A stretch of 64,000 nucleotides of DNA from Rhodocyclales bacterium GT-UBC (GTDB lineage Bacteria; Pseudomonadota; Gammaproteobacteria; Burkholderiales; Rhodocyclaceae). Where the stretch lies: positions 292,543-356,542 of the forward strand of contig QXPY01000004.1 in NCBI GenBank assembly GCA_003583745.1. The letters run 5' to 3'. Made by a program: the position numbers and the translations under genes. The notes under the pieces were generated by a model. The model ran no database searches. It saw nothing but the letters and a program-made list of their open reading frames with translations, and had not been told where the DNA came from. How positions within the stretch are numbered: position 1 is the first letter of the stretch; the number at the start of each line of letters is the position of its first letter. Positions 17,401-26,566 of this stretch are shown piece after piece.

Positions 17401-18527
17401 TGTGTCGCCTCGTCGAGCCAGGCTTCGCTGAAGGCGGCGTGCTTGATGCCTTGCCGGCGCCAGGTGTAGGCCAGATGAATGCGGCCATCGCGGCCGAGCA
17501 GCAAGGCCGGGTAAGAAAACTCGGCGCCGCCGTCGGGGGCGCTTTCGATGCTGCGCGTCGCTTGCCAGGTCTTGCCTTCATCGGCGGAAATCCAGAGCAG
17601 CATGGCTTCGCGCCCGTTTGGCGGGTTGCCGGCCAAGAGCAAGCGGCCGCTGCGCAGGCGAAGCAGGGCGACCGACGAGTTCGGGTTCGGAATCGGCAGT
17701 GCTGCGCCGGTCTGCCAGGTCAGCCCGCCATTGTCGGTCGTGCTGACCTGGACCCGGCCCGGTCCGGGGCCGGCGTCGCGCAACAGGGCGAGGGCGCGTT
17801 GTTCGTCGAGGGCGACCACGGCTGGCTGCAGGCTGCGGACGTCATGTGTCATCCGTACCTTGTCGACGATCTGGCTGGTCGGCGCCAGGCGCAGCCATTC
17901 GCCGTGCTTGGCGATGAATTCGTGATAGACCGGCAGGCCGAGGCCGCCGTCGGCCAGTGGCACCGGAGGCGTGCGCACCAGCGTGCTGATGTTGGCAACG
18001 GGCGAGGTCTGCAGTTTGGTCGGCTTGCTCCAGGTGGTGCCGCCGTCGGTCGAAACGCTGTGGTTGATCGAACTGCCGGCCCAGCCCCCGACTGCCACGC
18101 TGACGTACCACAGGTGCAGCCAGCTGCCTTCGGCATGGAGCACTGGATTGCCGACCTTGCGCAGGTAGGCGAAGGTACCGCCGGCCGTCGTTTCGCGGCT
18201 GGCGATCGGGCGTGGCCGGCTCCAGCCGTCGCGGCCCTGCACGCTGAACCAGACGGCGACGTCCTCGGCGCCTTCGCGGCTGCCAGCGAACCAGGCGGCG
18301 GCAATGCGGCCGTCCGGCAACTGCGCCAGCGTCGCGGCATGGGCCGATTCGCCGGCGTTGGGCAGGCGTTCGGCGGCAAATTGGACGGGGAGGTTGGAAG
18401 GGATTGCGCTGGCCGGTTTCTCGAAAGCCGGCGCAGGCGGAGACGGAGCGCGCCAGAAAGCGGCTGCCAGTGCCAAGGCGAAGAGCAATAGCGGCAAGGG
18501 GCTAAAACGAGCGCTCGGCGACATCAT
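17397..18527 (-). CDS. Sialidase-like BNR-repeat protein
   Basis: 376 residues. The N-terminus has a hydrophobic segment (SPLPLLLFALALAAAFW) that is a signal peptide or anchor. The body is a six-bladed beta-propeller of the sialidase superfamily, with Asp boxes SVSTDGGTTWSKP, VSTTDNGGLTWQ and ISADEGKTWQA. An Arg-rich catalytic triad cannot be assigned with certainty. Proteins of this type are annotated as exo-alpha-sialidases, but many are non-enzymatic or act on other sugars. The ATG overlaps the glycosyltransferase stop (ATGA), so the two are co-translated and probably act on the same envelope glycan. Confidence 0.85.
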   Translation of the reverse strand: MMSPSARFSPLPLLLFALALAAAFWRAPSPPAPAFEKPASAIPSNLPVQFAAERLPNAGESAHAATLAQLPDGRIAAAWFAGSREGAEDVAVWFSVQGRDGWSRPRPIASRETTAGGTFAYLRKVGNPVLHAEGSWLHLWYVSVAVGGWAGSSINHSVSTDGGTTWSKPTKLQTSPVANISTLVRTPPVPLADGGLGLPVYHEFIAKHGEWLRLAPTSQIVDKVRMTHDVRSLQPAVVALDEQRALALLRDAGPGPGRVQVSTTDNGGLTWQTGAALPIPNPNSSVALLRLRSGRLLLAGNPPNGREAMLLWISADEGKTWQATRSIESAPDGGAEFSYPALLLGRDGRIHLAYTWRRQGIKHAAFSEAWLDEATQ

Positions 18528-20131
18528 TCCGGCTGGATCTCGAACCAGAGCACGGTGGTTTGCAGCGGGGCCAGCGAGCGGCTGTTCAGGGCAGCCAGCC
18601 AGTCTGCCTTGCCGGCGCCGACACGGGCAAAGCGCAGGCCGGAGCCGTGCGAGGCGAGTGTCGCGTAGCTGCCCAATTGCCGGGCGCTGTAGCCGGCCGT
18701 CTTCAGGCTTTCTGCGAAGCGCGGCAGATCCTTGCTTTCGAGAAAGACCAGGGTCTTGCTGGCGGCGAGTTCGGCCAGGTCAAATTTGTCGAGGCGGCTG
18801 TATTGGCGCTGGGTATGGGCGCTGAGGATGGGCAGCATGGCCGGCTGGGGGCCGTCGAACATGGCAATAGATCGTTGGCGTCCGAGTTCGACCACCTCAG
18901 GCGGCACCGCGTTAACGCCGAGAGCGGGGAAGACGCCCCAGAGCACGGCAATCCAGAAGACGGCAGGGGCCGCCAGGGTATGGCCCGTCCCGTGCTCCTG
19001 CCACCAGGCCCATCCCAGATAGCCGGCCGGCAGCAGCAGCCAGTACCAGCCGCCCAAGCCGAACCAGAAGGCGAAGGCTGCCAGTCCGCCGCCCAGCAGC
19101 AAGGCGAGCAAGGCGCCAAGGCGATAGGGCCAGCGTACCTGGATTTGGGGCAGCGCCAACGCCAGGAAAACGGCGAACGGCGCCAGCGAGCCAATCAGGT
19201 AGCGGTCGAAACTTTTGATCAGCAGGAAAGGCAGGAAAGTGACGAGAAACCAGGCCAGCGCCAGGCGGGTCAGGGCCGAGGCGCGGCGTTGCTGCCAGGC
19301 GGCCAGGGCGAAGACGAAGACCCAGGGCAGGCCGATGTTGAGCAGGCCGAGCAGAATGCCCGGCGACAGGCTGAGAAAATGGCGTGATTCGAGTTCGTCG
19401 GCCAGCACCAGGTTGGCCGCTTCCGGATAGAGCAGGCGCACGACAAAGAACCAGGGGAGTGCGATGGCCGCCCAGAGCAGGGCGTGGCCGAGCAGGGCCG
19501 GCCATGACTGGCGCAGGTCGGCGAGGCGCAGGCGGCGTCCGAACAGCAGGGCGAGAAATCCACCGCCGAAGACGAGGCCGACGATCGGTCCCTTGACCAG
19601 GAAACCGGCAGCGAGCAGTACGCAGGTCAGCGTCAGCCACTTGTTGCGGCGTTCTTCCAGCCAGACCAGGAAACTCCAGAAAGCGGCCGTGGAGAGGGCG
19701 GCGACGGGTACGTCGAGCATGAAGCGGCGGCCTTCGCTGGCCATCCCCAGGCAGCCGAGCAGGATGCAGCCGGCCAGCCAGCCGCTGTCGTTGCGGCCGG
19801 ACAGGCGGCGAGCGATGCCGGCGGTCGAAACGACGAACAGGGCGGCGAAAAGCACGCCGATCAGGCGAGCGGCAGTCAGCGAAATGCCGAACAGTTCGAA
19901 TTGCGCCCGGCCTATCCAGTAAAGCAGGGGCGGTTTGCGGATACGCGGAGCGCCATCGAGAAAGGGCACCAGCCAGTGATTGCCCTCGATCATTTCCATC
20001 GGCGTGCGCAGGCCGAGGAAAAATTCGTCCTTGCCGGTCAGGCCGGTTGCTTCCCAGATGCCGGGCGCCAGCACGGCGAGGGCAAGCAGGAAGAGGAGCA
20101 GGGTTTGGCGGGCGGGCGTCAGGGCGGACAT
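18524..20131 (-). CDS. ArnT/PMT-like (GT39/GT83) membrane glycosyltransferase
   Basis: 535 residues from the ATG at 20131; the open frame extends upstream to 20263 but that part is basic and unlike the family. About twelve membrane segments. The first periplasmic loop has the typical acidic pair and motif GKDEFFLGLRTPMEMIEGNHWLVPFLDG, then RIRKPPLLYW, which is the ArnT/PMT signature for transfer from a polyprenyl-phosphate sugar donor. The soluble C-terminal part (about 410-535) is periplasmic. Acceptor unknown: lipid A, a glycan or a protein are all possible. It is first in a three-gene operon with a sialidase-like protein and a membrane protein. Confidence 0.88.
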   Translation of the reverse strand: MSALTPARQTLLLFLLALAVLAPGIWEATGLTGKDEFFLGLRTPMEMIEGNHWLVPFLDGAPRIRKPPLLYWIGRAQFELFGISLTAARLIGVLFAALFVVSTAGIARRLSGRNDSGWLAGCILLGCLGMASEGRRFMLDVPVAALSTAAFWSFLVWLEERRNKWLTLTCVLLAAGFLVKGPIVGLVFGGGFLALLFGRRLRLADLRQSWPALLGHALLWAAIALPWFFVVRLLYPEAANLVLADELESRHFLSLSPGILLGLLNIGLPWVFVFALAAWQQRRASALTRLALAWFLVTFLPFLLIKSFDRYLIGSLAPFAVFLALALPQIQVRWPYRLGALLALLLGGGLAAFAFWFGLGGWYWLLLPAGYLGWAWWQEHGTGHTLAAPAVFWIAVLWGVFPALGVNAVPPEVVELGRQRSIAMFDGPQPAMLPILSAHTQRQYSRLDKFDLAELAASKTLVFLESKDLPRFAESLKTAGYSARQLGSYATLASHGSGLRFARVGAGKADWLAALNSRSLAPLQTTVLWFEIQPE

Positions 20132-20252
20132 GGGGCGGGATTTTAACCGGCTTGCCCGGGCGGTGCTTTGCAGAATGCGTCGGGCCTCATTGGAAGGGCA
20201 TCTGGCGGGTGATTTCGGCGATAATGGCGCGCCATCGGGAGGATAAAAATAA

Positions 20253-22814
20253 ATGCGCATCAAGCATTTCGTCTTTGGGGCTTCGGCCGTTGTCGCTAGT
20301 TTGTTTTTTGGCGGCGCCTACCTGTCGCTCGACAGGATTTTCGACAACGTGGTGCGTACCAATGCGGCGCGTACCTCCGAAGCGACGACACGCATCACCT
20401 TTGCCTCGATGTATCAGCTGATGAGTCAGGGCTGGCGGCGCAAGCAGGTCGACGCTTTCCTGCAAGGCATTGCCGAATCGGGCAAGGACAGCGGGCTGCA
20501 AGTACAGATTTACCGTGGCCAGGTGGTGGTCGATCTTTATAAGGAAATCGACCAGCCGCCCCTCGATGCCGACCTGAAGGTGGTGCTGGCCAGCGGCCAG
20601 GCCTTGCGTCGGGACAGCGAGGGGCAGGCCCGGCATATCTATCCGCTGGTCGCCGAAGAGCGTTGTCTGGGCTGCCACACCAATGCCTCAGTGGGAACGG
20701 TGTTGGGGGCGGTCGAGGTCAAGCAGAACTATGCAGGCTTGCTGGCGGATGCCCGGCGCGACCTGATGCTCGGCTTCGGCCTGCTCTTGCCGGTCGTCAT
20801 CTTGCTGGCCGGGTTGGCGGTATGGTGGGTCGGGCGTCGCATCGAGGGCTCGCTGGAAGGGCTGCAGCGCGATTTTGACGAGGTCAATGCTGTCGGCGAC
20901 CTGCGGCGCATCGCGTTGGCCAAGCGCGATCTCGGTTTTGACGAATTCAACCGGGTTTTCGATGCGCTGGCCCGTCTGCTGGAGAAGCTGCGTTCGATCG
21001 CCGTGGACAAGGATATTCTGACCTTCGAGATCGGCCTGCTCGAGAAATTCGTCATCACCTCCGACGTGGTGCGCGATTGGCGCGACTATGTCGGACGTCT
21101 GCTGGCCGATATCAACGGCGTGCTTCCGGCACATACCCTGTTTTCGATTTTCAAGATCGACGACGAATTGTTCGATCTTGAGGTCTTCTGGCTGGGGCCG
21201 GTGTCCGATCACACCAAGAGCATGATGGAGCGCCACATTCGGCGCGAGCTGACCAGTCTGCCGGTCTTCTCCGATATCTCGGCGTGTAACGTGCACCATC
21301 ACGTGGCCGACCCGAGTGGCCGGATGATCGAACTGTCGGAAAGCGATGTCGCAGTGCGCGTCAAATCCTTCTTCGTCGATCGGCCGAAGATCGGCGGCAT
21401 CGTCGGCATTGGCGTGCAGTCCGGGACACTCGATGACGAAACGCGTTATCTGGTGATGGAAAGCATCCTGTCGACCCTGCTCAACGTCGTCGGGTCGGTC
21501 AAGGCCATCTACAAATACACCCGCGATCTGGAGTACTACGCTACCCGCGACCCGCTCACCGACCTGTTCAATCAGCGGGTGTTCTGGGAACTGAGTTCTT
21601 ATGAGATCGGTCGGGCACAACGACACGGTTATTCATTCGGCCTGCTGCTGATCGACCTCGACAACTTCAAGCTGATCAACGACAACTACGGCCATCCGGT
21701 CGGCGACAGCTACCTGCAGCGTTTCTCCCGCCAGGTTCAGGCCGCTTTGCGCGATGGCGACATCCTGGCCCGCTACGGTGGTGACGAGTTCGTCGCCTTG
21801 TTGCCCGAGGCGGATGCCGATGCAGTGGCGATGATCGCCGAACGAGTACGGCAGGCCATCGAGTCCCTCGAGCTGACCACGCCGGAAGGAGTGAGTCTGC
21901 GCAGTACGGCGTCGATCGGCCTGGCCGTCTTCCCCGATCATGCCGAGAATGCCAAGGACCTGCTGCTTTTTGCCGACAACATGATGTTCCGCGCCAAGGC
22001 TGCCGGCAAGGATCGGGTGGCGGTGCCGACTTCGGAGGATGTGCTGTCGGTCTTCCGCGATATCACTCAGAAGAGCGTGATGGTCATGGAGGCGATCGAG
22101 GCCCGTCGCGTCGTGCCTTTCTTCCAGCCGATTCTCGATGTCGAGTCGCGCCGGATCGTCGCTTACGAGGTGTTGTCGCGTATCGAGCACAACGGCGAGA
22201 TCATCCGGGCCGACGAGTTCGTCGAGATCGCCGAGAAAATCGGCGTCATCCACCGTCTCGACATGCTGGTGCTCGAGCAGGCGCTGGGGACTTTGGCGGC
22301 GCAGGGGCACCAGGGGGAGATCTTCATCAACCTGTCGCCGCGGGCGCTGGTCTTCAACGAATTCGCCCGCGACTTGCGCGCCCTGATCAATCGCAGCGGC
22401 ATCGCGCCGCACAACATCGTTTTTGAAATCACCGAGCGCGATACCGTCAAGAACCTGTCGCTACTCGAACGCTTCCTCAACGACCTGAAGGCCGATGGCT
22501 TCAAGCTGGCGATCGACGATTTCGGCTCCGGCTTCTCGTCTTTCCATTACCTGCGCCGCTTCCCGATCGATTACCTGAAAATCGAGGGCGACTTCATCGC
22601 CAACATGCTGAACAACGACAAGGATCGCACCTTCGTCACCAGCATCCGCTCGCTGGCGCGGGAAATGGGCATCACGGTGGTTGCCGAGTACGTCGAATCG
22701 GCCGCCGTGCTCGACGAACTGGTGGCGCTGGAGATCCAGCGCGCCCAGGGCTATTACATTGGCCGACCGGCCCGCGATCTGCTGCCGGTCGACTGGTTGC
22801 CGCCCGCCGCCTGA
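20253..22814 (+). CDS. Heme-c-sensing GGDEF-EAL protein (DUF3365/Tll0287-like sensor)
   Basis: 853 residues. N-terminal membrane segment (about 7-27), periplasmic domain with a single heme-c motif CLGCH (138-142) of the DUF3365/Tll0287 type, second membrane segment (about 173-194), a linker, then GGDEF and EAL. GGDEF is intact (509-513) with an RxxD inhibitory site (RDGD) five residues earlier. The EAL motif reads EVL (639-641), but the other catalytic residues are kept: NLSP, EITERD, IDDFGSG, YLKIEGDF, VVAEYVES and QGYYIGRP. Both activities are therefore possible and one may be allosteric. The heme suggests control by redox state or a gaseous ligand. RBS GGGAGGA. Confidence 0.92.
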   Translation: MRIKHFVFGASAVVASLFFGGAYLSLDRIFDNVVRTNAARTSEATTRITFASMYQLMSQGWRRKQVDAFLQGIAESGKDSGLQVQIYRGQVVVDLYKEIDQPPLDADLKVVLASGQALRRDSEGQARHIYPLVAEERCLGCHTNASVGTVLGAVEVKQNYAGLLADARRDLMLGFGLLLPVVILLAGLAVWWVGRRIEGSLEGLQRDFDEVNAVGDLRRIALAKRDLGFDEFNRVFDALARLLEKLRSIAVDKDILTFEIGLLEKFVITSDVVRDWRDYVGRLLADINGVLPAHTLFSIFKIDDELFDLEVFWLGPVSDHTKSMMERHIRRELTSLPVFSDISACNVHHHVADPSGRMIELSESDVAVRVKSFFVDRPKIGGIVGIGVQSGTLDDETRYLVMESILSTLLNVVGSVKAIYKYTRDLEYYATRDPLTDLFNQRVFWELSSYEIGRAQRHGYSFGLLLIDLDNFKLINDNYGHPVGDSYLQRFSRQVQAALRDGDILARYGGDEFVALLPEADADAVAMIAERVRQAIESLELTTPEGVSLRSTASIGLAVFPDHAENAKDLLLFADNMMFRAKAAGKDRVAVPTSEDVLSVFRDITQKSVMVMEAIEARRVVPFFQPILDVESRRIVAYEVLSRIEHNGEIIRADEFVEIAEKIGVIHRLDMLVLEQALGTLAAQGHQGEIFINLSPRALVFNEFARDLRALINRSGIAPHNIVFEITERDTVKNLSLLERFLNDLKADGFKLAIDDFGSGFSSFHYLRRFPIDYLKIEGDFIANMLNNDKDRTFVTSIRSLAREMGITVVAEYVESAAVLDELVALEIQRAQGYYIGRPARDLLPVDWLPPAA

Positions 22815-23612
22815 TCAGCAGCCGCGGTACTCGGGTTTACGTTTTTGCATGAATGCGTCGATGCCTTCGCCGGCATCGGCGCTCATCATGTTGCAGGCCA
22901 TCACTTCGCCGGCGTAGTCGTAGGCTTCGGCCAGGCCCATTTCCAGTTGCCGGTAGAACATGCCTTTGCCCATGCGCACGGCGACGGCACTCTTGGCGAG
23001 AATGGACTGTACCAGTTGGTCGATTTCGATATCGAGCGCATCGGCCGGCACCACCCGGTTGACCAGGCCGCGCGACTTGGCTTCCAGAGCGTCGATGAAG
23101 TCGCCGGTAAGGAGCATTTCCAGCGCCGCCTTGCGGCCGAGATTGCGCGCCAGGCCGACCGCCGGCGTCGAGCAGAACAGACCGACGTTGATGCCGGAGA
23201 CGGCAAAGCGCGACACATCCGCGGCAACGGCCAGGTCGCACATCGAGACCAGCTGGCAGCCGGCGGCGGTGGCAATGCCATGGACGCGGGCGATGACCGG
23301 CTGCGGCATCCGGGTGAGGCTGAGCATCAGCTGGCCGCACTGCCGGAACAGGGCCTGCATGAACTCCTTGCTGTGGTTGGCGCGCATTTCCTTGAGATCG
23401 TGTCCGGCGCAGAAGGCCTTGCCGGCGCCGGCAAGGACCACGACGCGGACGGTTTCGCTGGCGGCGATGGCATCCAGTTCAGTTTGTAGCGCCGTGAGCA
23501 TGTCCTGCGACAGCGAATTGAACTGGCCCGGACGATTCAGGGTCAGGGTAGTCAAGCCATCGCTGCGGTCCTGGCGCAGAACGAGGGGGTCGAGTGTGGG
23601 TGTTTCGCTCAT
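22815..23612 (-). CDS. Enoyl-CoA hydratase/isomerase-family protein lacking both catalytic Glu
   Basis: 265 residues, crotonase fold. The oxyanion-hole segments are present (AGAGKAFCAGHDLKEM, about 61-76, and HGIATAAGCQLVSMCDLA, 111-128). The two general acid/base glutamates of true enoyl-CoA hydratase are replaced by Gln120 (GCQL for GCEL) and Gly140 (FAVSGINVG for the PE-I-LG motif). The same pattern occurs in ECHDC3-like crotonases. So it should bind an acyl-CoA thioester, but classical hydration is doubtful. It is convergent with the GGDEF-EAL gene: its stop codon directly abuts that gene's stop. The RBS is GGAGACAACG, upstream of ATG 23612. Confidence 0.88.
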   Translation of the reverse strand: MSETPTLDPLVLRQDRSDGLTTLTLNRPGQFNSLSQDMLTALQTELDAIAASETVRVVVLAGAGKAFCAGHDLKEMRANHSKEFMQALFRQCGQLMLSLTRMPQPVIARVHGIATAAGCQLVSMCDLAVAADVSRFAVSGINVGLFCSTPAVGLARNLGRKAALEMLLTGDFIDALEAKSRGLVNRVVPADALDIEIDQLVQSILAKSAVAVRMGKGMFYRQLEMGLAEAYDYAGEVMACNMMSADAGEGIDAFMQKRKPEYRGC

Positions 23613-23635
23613 CGTTGTCTCCGTGTGAGTTTGGT

Positions 23636-26422
23636 TTATTGAACGGTGGTATGCGCCGTCGCGGTCTCGCTGGCTTTGCGCGGGGCCTGGAGCGGCAGTA
23701 GCAGGCTGAAGTGGACGCCCTGGCCGGGCGCGGTATCGAGCGTCAGGTGACCGCCCAGCACGTCAGTCGCCAGATTGTGGGTGATGTAAAGACCGAGTCC
23801 GCTGCCGCCGGCACCGAGGCGGGTCGTGAAGAAGGGATCGAAGGCGCGCGAAGCTTCCTGTTCGGTCATGCCACGCCCGTCGTCGCGATAGTCGATGCGC
23901 ACCAGTTCTCCTTCCTGGCGGGCGGCGAGGCTCAGGGTGCCGCTGCGTTCCGGCGGGAAGGCGTGAGTCAGCGAATTGATCACGAAATTGGTGATGATCT
24001 GGTCGAGCGGTCCGGGGAAGCTATCGAGCAGGATGCCGGGCGGGATGTCGACGATCAGGTGATGGCTGGTCTGCTTCAGGCGCGGGCGTAGCGTCGCCAG
24101 CAGCTCGCCGGTGGCGACGGCCAAGTCGAACTGGCGGCGCCGGATGCTGGTCTGGTCGACGGCGACCTGCTTGAAGTTCTGGATCAGCTCGGCGGCGCGC
24201 TCGATATTGCGCTCGATGAGCGCGGTGGCATCGCTGCTTTCCTTGATGAAATTTTCCAGCAATGAGCGTTTCAGGATGCCATCGGTAAAGTTGGACTGGA
24301 GGTGTGCCACGCGGCTGCGCAGCGAACTGGCGACCGTGTTGGCGTTGCCGAGCGGCGTGTTCAGCTCGTGCGCCACGCCGGCAACCAGACTGCCCAGGGC
24401 GGCCAGGCGTTCGGACTGGGCCAGTTGCTTCATGGCTTGCTTGATCTCGGCATTGGCCTGAACCAGTTCGTTCGTGCGGCTGGCCACCCGTTTTTCGAGT
24501 TCCTCGTTGAGTTTGAGAACGGCTTGCTGGGCGGCGACGCGGCTGGAAATGTCTTCGACGATGCCGATGCCGCCCATCACCCGATTATCGCTATCGAGAG
24601 CCGGCGCAGTGCGGAACGAAATCCAGCAGGTGTGCCCCGACAGCATGCTGCGATACTCTCCCTCGAAGTAGCCTTGTTCGCCTTGCGTTGCCTGCCGGCA
24701 CGCTGCCAGCGGGGCCTGGTCGCGGAGTTGATTCATGTCCACGCCAAGCAGTTTCTCCTGGTCGACTTGAAGGATTTCCGCGAAGCGTTCATTGGCATAA
24801 GTGATGTTGAGTTGCAGATCGAAATGCACGATGCCGACCGGCGAGTGGCTGAGCAGCAAACGATAGCGTTCTTCGCTGGCACGCAGGGCGATTTCGGCGC
24901 GGCGGCGCTGGTCGATGTCGCGCACAGCGGCGATCAATCTGGGCTGGCCGCCGATTTGCGCCTGGCGGAGCGCCACCTCGACCCAGAAAAGGCTGCCGTC
25001 CTTGTGGCGGGACTGCCACTCGAAAACCGCGGCACCCTTTTTCCGGACTTCCGCAAAGTGCCTTTCGGCATCGCTTTGCGTAAACGGCGGGACGTTGCTG
25101 CTCAAGCGGGCGACGGTCAATTGCTTTACTTCTTCGCTGCTGTACCCGTAGAGGCGACAGACGCCGTCATTGACTTCAAGAATCTCGCCATCGATACCCT
25201 GGATGAAGATGGCGTCATGTGTGGCGCCGAGAATTTCCCGGTAGTTCTGCTCGCTGCTGGCCAGCGCATTGCGGGCGCGCCGGGTGCGTTGGTGAAAAAT
25301 GAGCTGCAGGACGATGATCCAGGCGAGGCAGCCGAACAGGGAAACGGTGAGCCAGAACTCGCGGGGGTAGGCTTCGCGCAGCGAGAGCGGGCGGTTACGG
25401 ATTTCCGCTCCGGCGGGCAGCGCTTCCGGGTCGATGCCGAAGCGTTGCAGTTGCTCGAAGTCGAACACGGTACTGGTCCGGCCGTTGGCCAGCGGGATGT
25501 TTTTGGGGTCTTCGCCGGCCAGCACGCGCAGGGCCGCCTCGGCCGCCTGCCAGCCCTGAGCCTGACTGCTGACGACGATGCCGCCCAGGATGCCCGGGAC
25601 CAGCATGCCGTCCTCCTTGGCCAGGATCGGTACGGCGGCGGCTTCAGCCCAGTGTTGCGATGCTTCGGCATGGGACAGGACGCGGTCTTCGCTATCGCGG
25701 TTGAAGGTCAGCAGAATGACCGCGCTGTCGGAGGTCAGCGCATGCAGGCGTTGCTGGATGACGCTGACCGGAAGCGCGGTGAGAAACTCGAAGGTCAGTT
25801 GCGGGAAGACCGCTTTCAGTGCGCCGACGCCTTCGGCCTGGCTCAGCCCGGCCCGGCTCTGGTCGTGGATGAAGACCACTTTTTTGAGTTCGGGCCGGAG
25901 CGTTAGCAGTAAGTCGATGTTGCTACGGATGTCGGCGTCGTCGAAGGTCCCGGTCAGCGCGCTTTCCCGTTTCAGCGTGGCCGCCCGCTGGCCGGCCACG
26001 CCGCTGAAGACGATCGGCAAGCCTTCCAGGAAATGTCCGCTTTGCCGCTCATGGAGCGCGAAATCAAGTGCGTCGTCGTCCTGGGCGATGACCAGGTCGA
26101 AACGGACATTCTCGTACTTTTCCTTGAGCAAGGCTGCCGTTCGGGCAAGGTAGGTGGCGTTGGGCGGGAAACGCTTGGTGTCGAGAAACTCGACATGCAG
26201 TTCGAGTGGCAAATTGGCGCTGGCCAAGCCATGGCGCAAACCGGCCAGTTGGCCATCCGTCCAGGGCAGGCCATTGTGATAGGCGCTGATGACCAGGATG
26301 TGGCGCATGGGCGCTGCCTGCAGCAGCGACGGGAATAGCGTGGCGAGGAGCGCGGCGGCCAGGCACAGCCATGGCAGGCTCCGGGCGCGCAGCCGGTGGT
26401 CCGGGTGATGCGTGCGGGACAT
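23636..26422 (-). CDS. Sensor histidine kinase with ABC substrate-binding-like sensor and two PAS domains
   Basis: 928 residues. A signal-anchor (about 14-36) is followed by a periplasmic ABC_sub_bind-like domain (HILVISAYHNGLPWTDGQL ... GGIVVSSQAQGWQAAEAALRVLAGE), a membrane segment (WLTVSLFGCLAWIIVLQLIF, about 365-385), two PAS domains (EQNYREILGATHDAIF and EERYRLLLSHSPVGIVHFD), a coiled coil, and a HisKA-like domain with AGVAHELNTPLGN. The ATPase domain has DDGRGMTEQEA and GGSGLGLYITHN. No receiver is fused and no response regulator is adjacent, so it is an orphan kinase. The ABC-like sensor hints at detection of a small organic ligand. Confidence 0.92.
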   Translation of the reverse strand: MSRTHHPDHRLRARSLPWLCLAAALLATLFPSLLQAAPMRHILVISAYHNGLPWTDGQLAGLRHGLASANLPLELHVEFLDTKRFPPNATYLARTAALLKEKYENVRFDLVIAQDDDALDFALHERQSGHFLEGLPIVFSGVAGQRAATLKRESALTGTFDDADIRSNIDLLLTLRPELKKVVFIHDQSRAGLSQAEGVGALKAVFPQLTFEFLTALPVSVIQQRLHALTSDSAVILLTFNRDSEDRVLSHAEASQHWAEAAAVPILAKEDGMLVPGILGGIVVSSQAQGWQAAEAALRVLAGEDPKNIPLANGRTSTVFDFEQLQRFGIDPEALPAGAEIRNRPLSLREAYPREFWLTVSLFGCLAWIIVLQLIFHQRTRRARNALASSEQNYREILGATHDAIFIQGIDGEILEVNDGVCRLYGYSSEEVKQLTVARLSSNVPPFTQSDAERHFAEVRKKGAAVFEWQSRHKDGSLFWVEVALRQAQIGGQPRLIAAVRDIDQRRRAEIALRASEERYRLLLSHSPVGIVHFDLQLNITYANERFAEILQVDQEKLLGVDMNQLRDQAPLAACRQATQGEQGYFEGEYRSMLSGHTCWISFRTAPALDSDNRVMGGIGIVEDISSRVAAQQAVLKLNEELEKRVASRTNELVQANAEIKQAMKQLAQSERLAALGSLVAGVAHELNTPLGNANTVASSLRSRVAHLQSNFTDGILKRSLLENFIKESSDATALIERNIERAAELIQNFKQVAVDQTSIRRRQFDLAVATGELLATLRPRLKQTSHHLIVDIPPGILLDSFPGPLDQIITNFVINSLTHAFPPERSGTLSLAARQEGELVRIDYRDDGRGMTEQEASRAFDPFFTTRLGAGGSGLGLYITHNLATDVLGGHLTLDTAPGQGVHFSLLLPLQAPRKASETATAHTTVQ

Positions 26423-26553
26423 CGTCTCCTCCGTTTTTTCGTTTTCCGTAGATTAGCCTGAGCCGATATTGCTTGTCTGCATGCCGGCGAATCGGGTGCA
26501 GGGTTTCTCCGGGATTCGAGGCAACAGGTCTGAGCGGCTGGCGCCGCAAGCGG

Positions 26554-26559
26554 TAAAAT
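26554..26559 (+). promoter_or_regulatory. -10 element placing the dnaE transcript start at its ATG
   Basis: TAAAAT ends seven bases before the dnaE ATG (26567), so transcription would begin at or next to the start codon. There is no Shine-Dalgarno sequence between 26530 and 26566. This suggests a leaderless dnaE mRNA. The -35 region is weak. Confidence 0.4.
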
Positions 26560-26566
26560 TGCGCCC

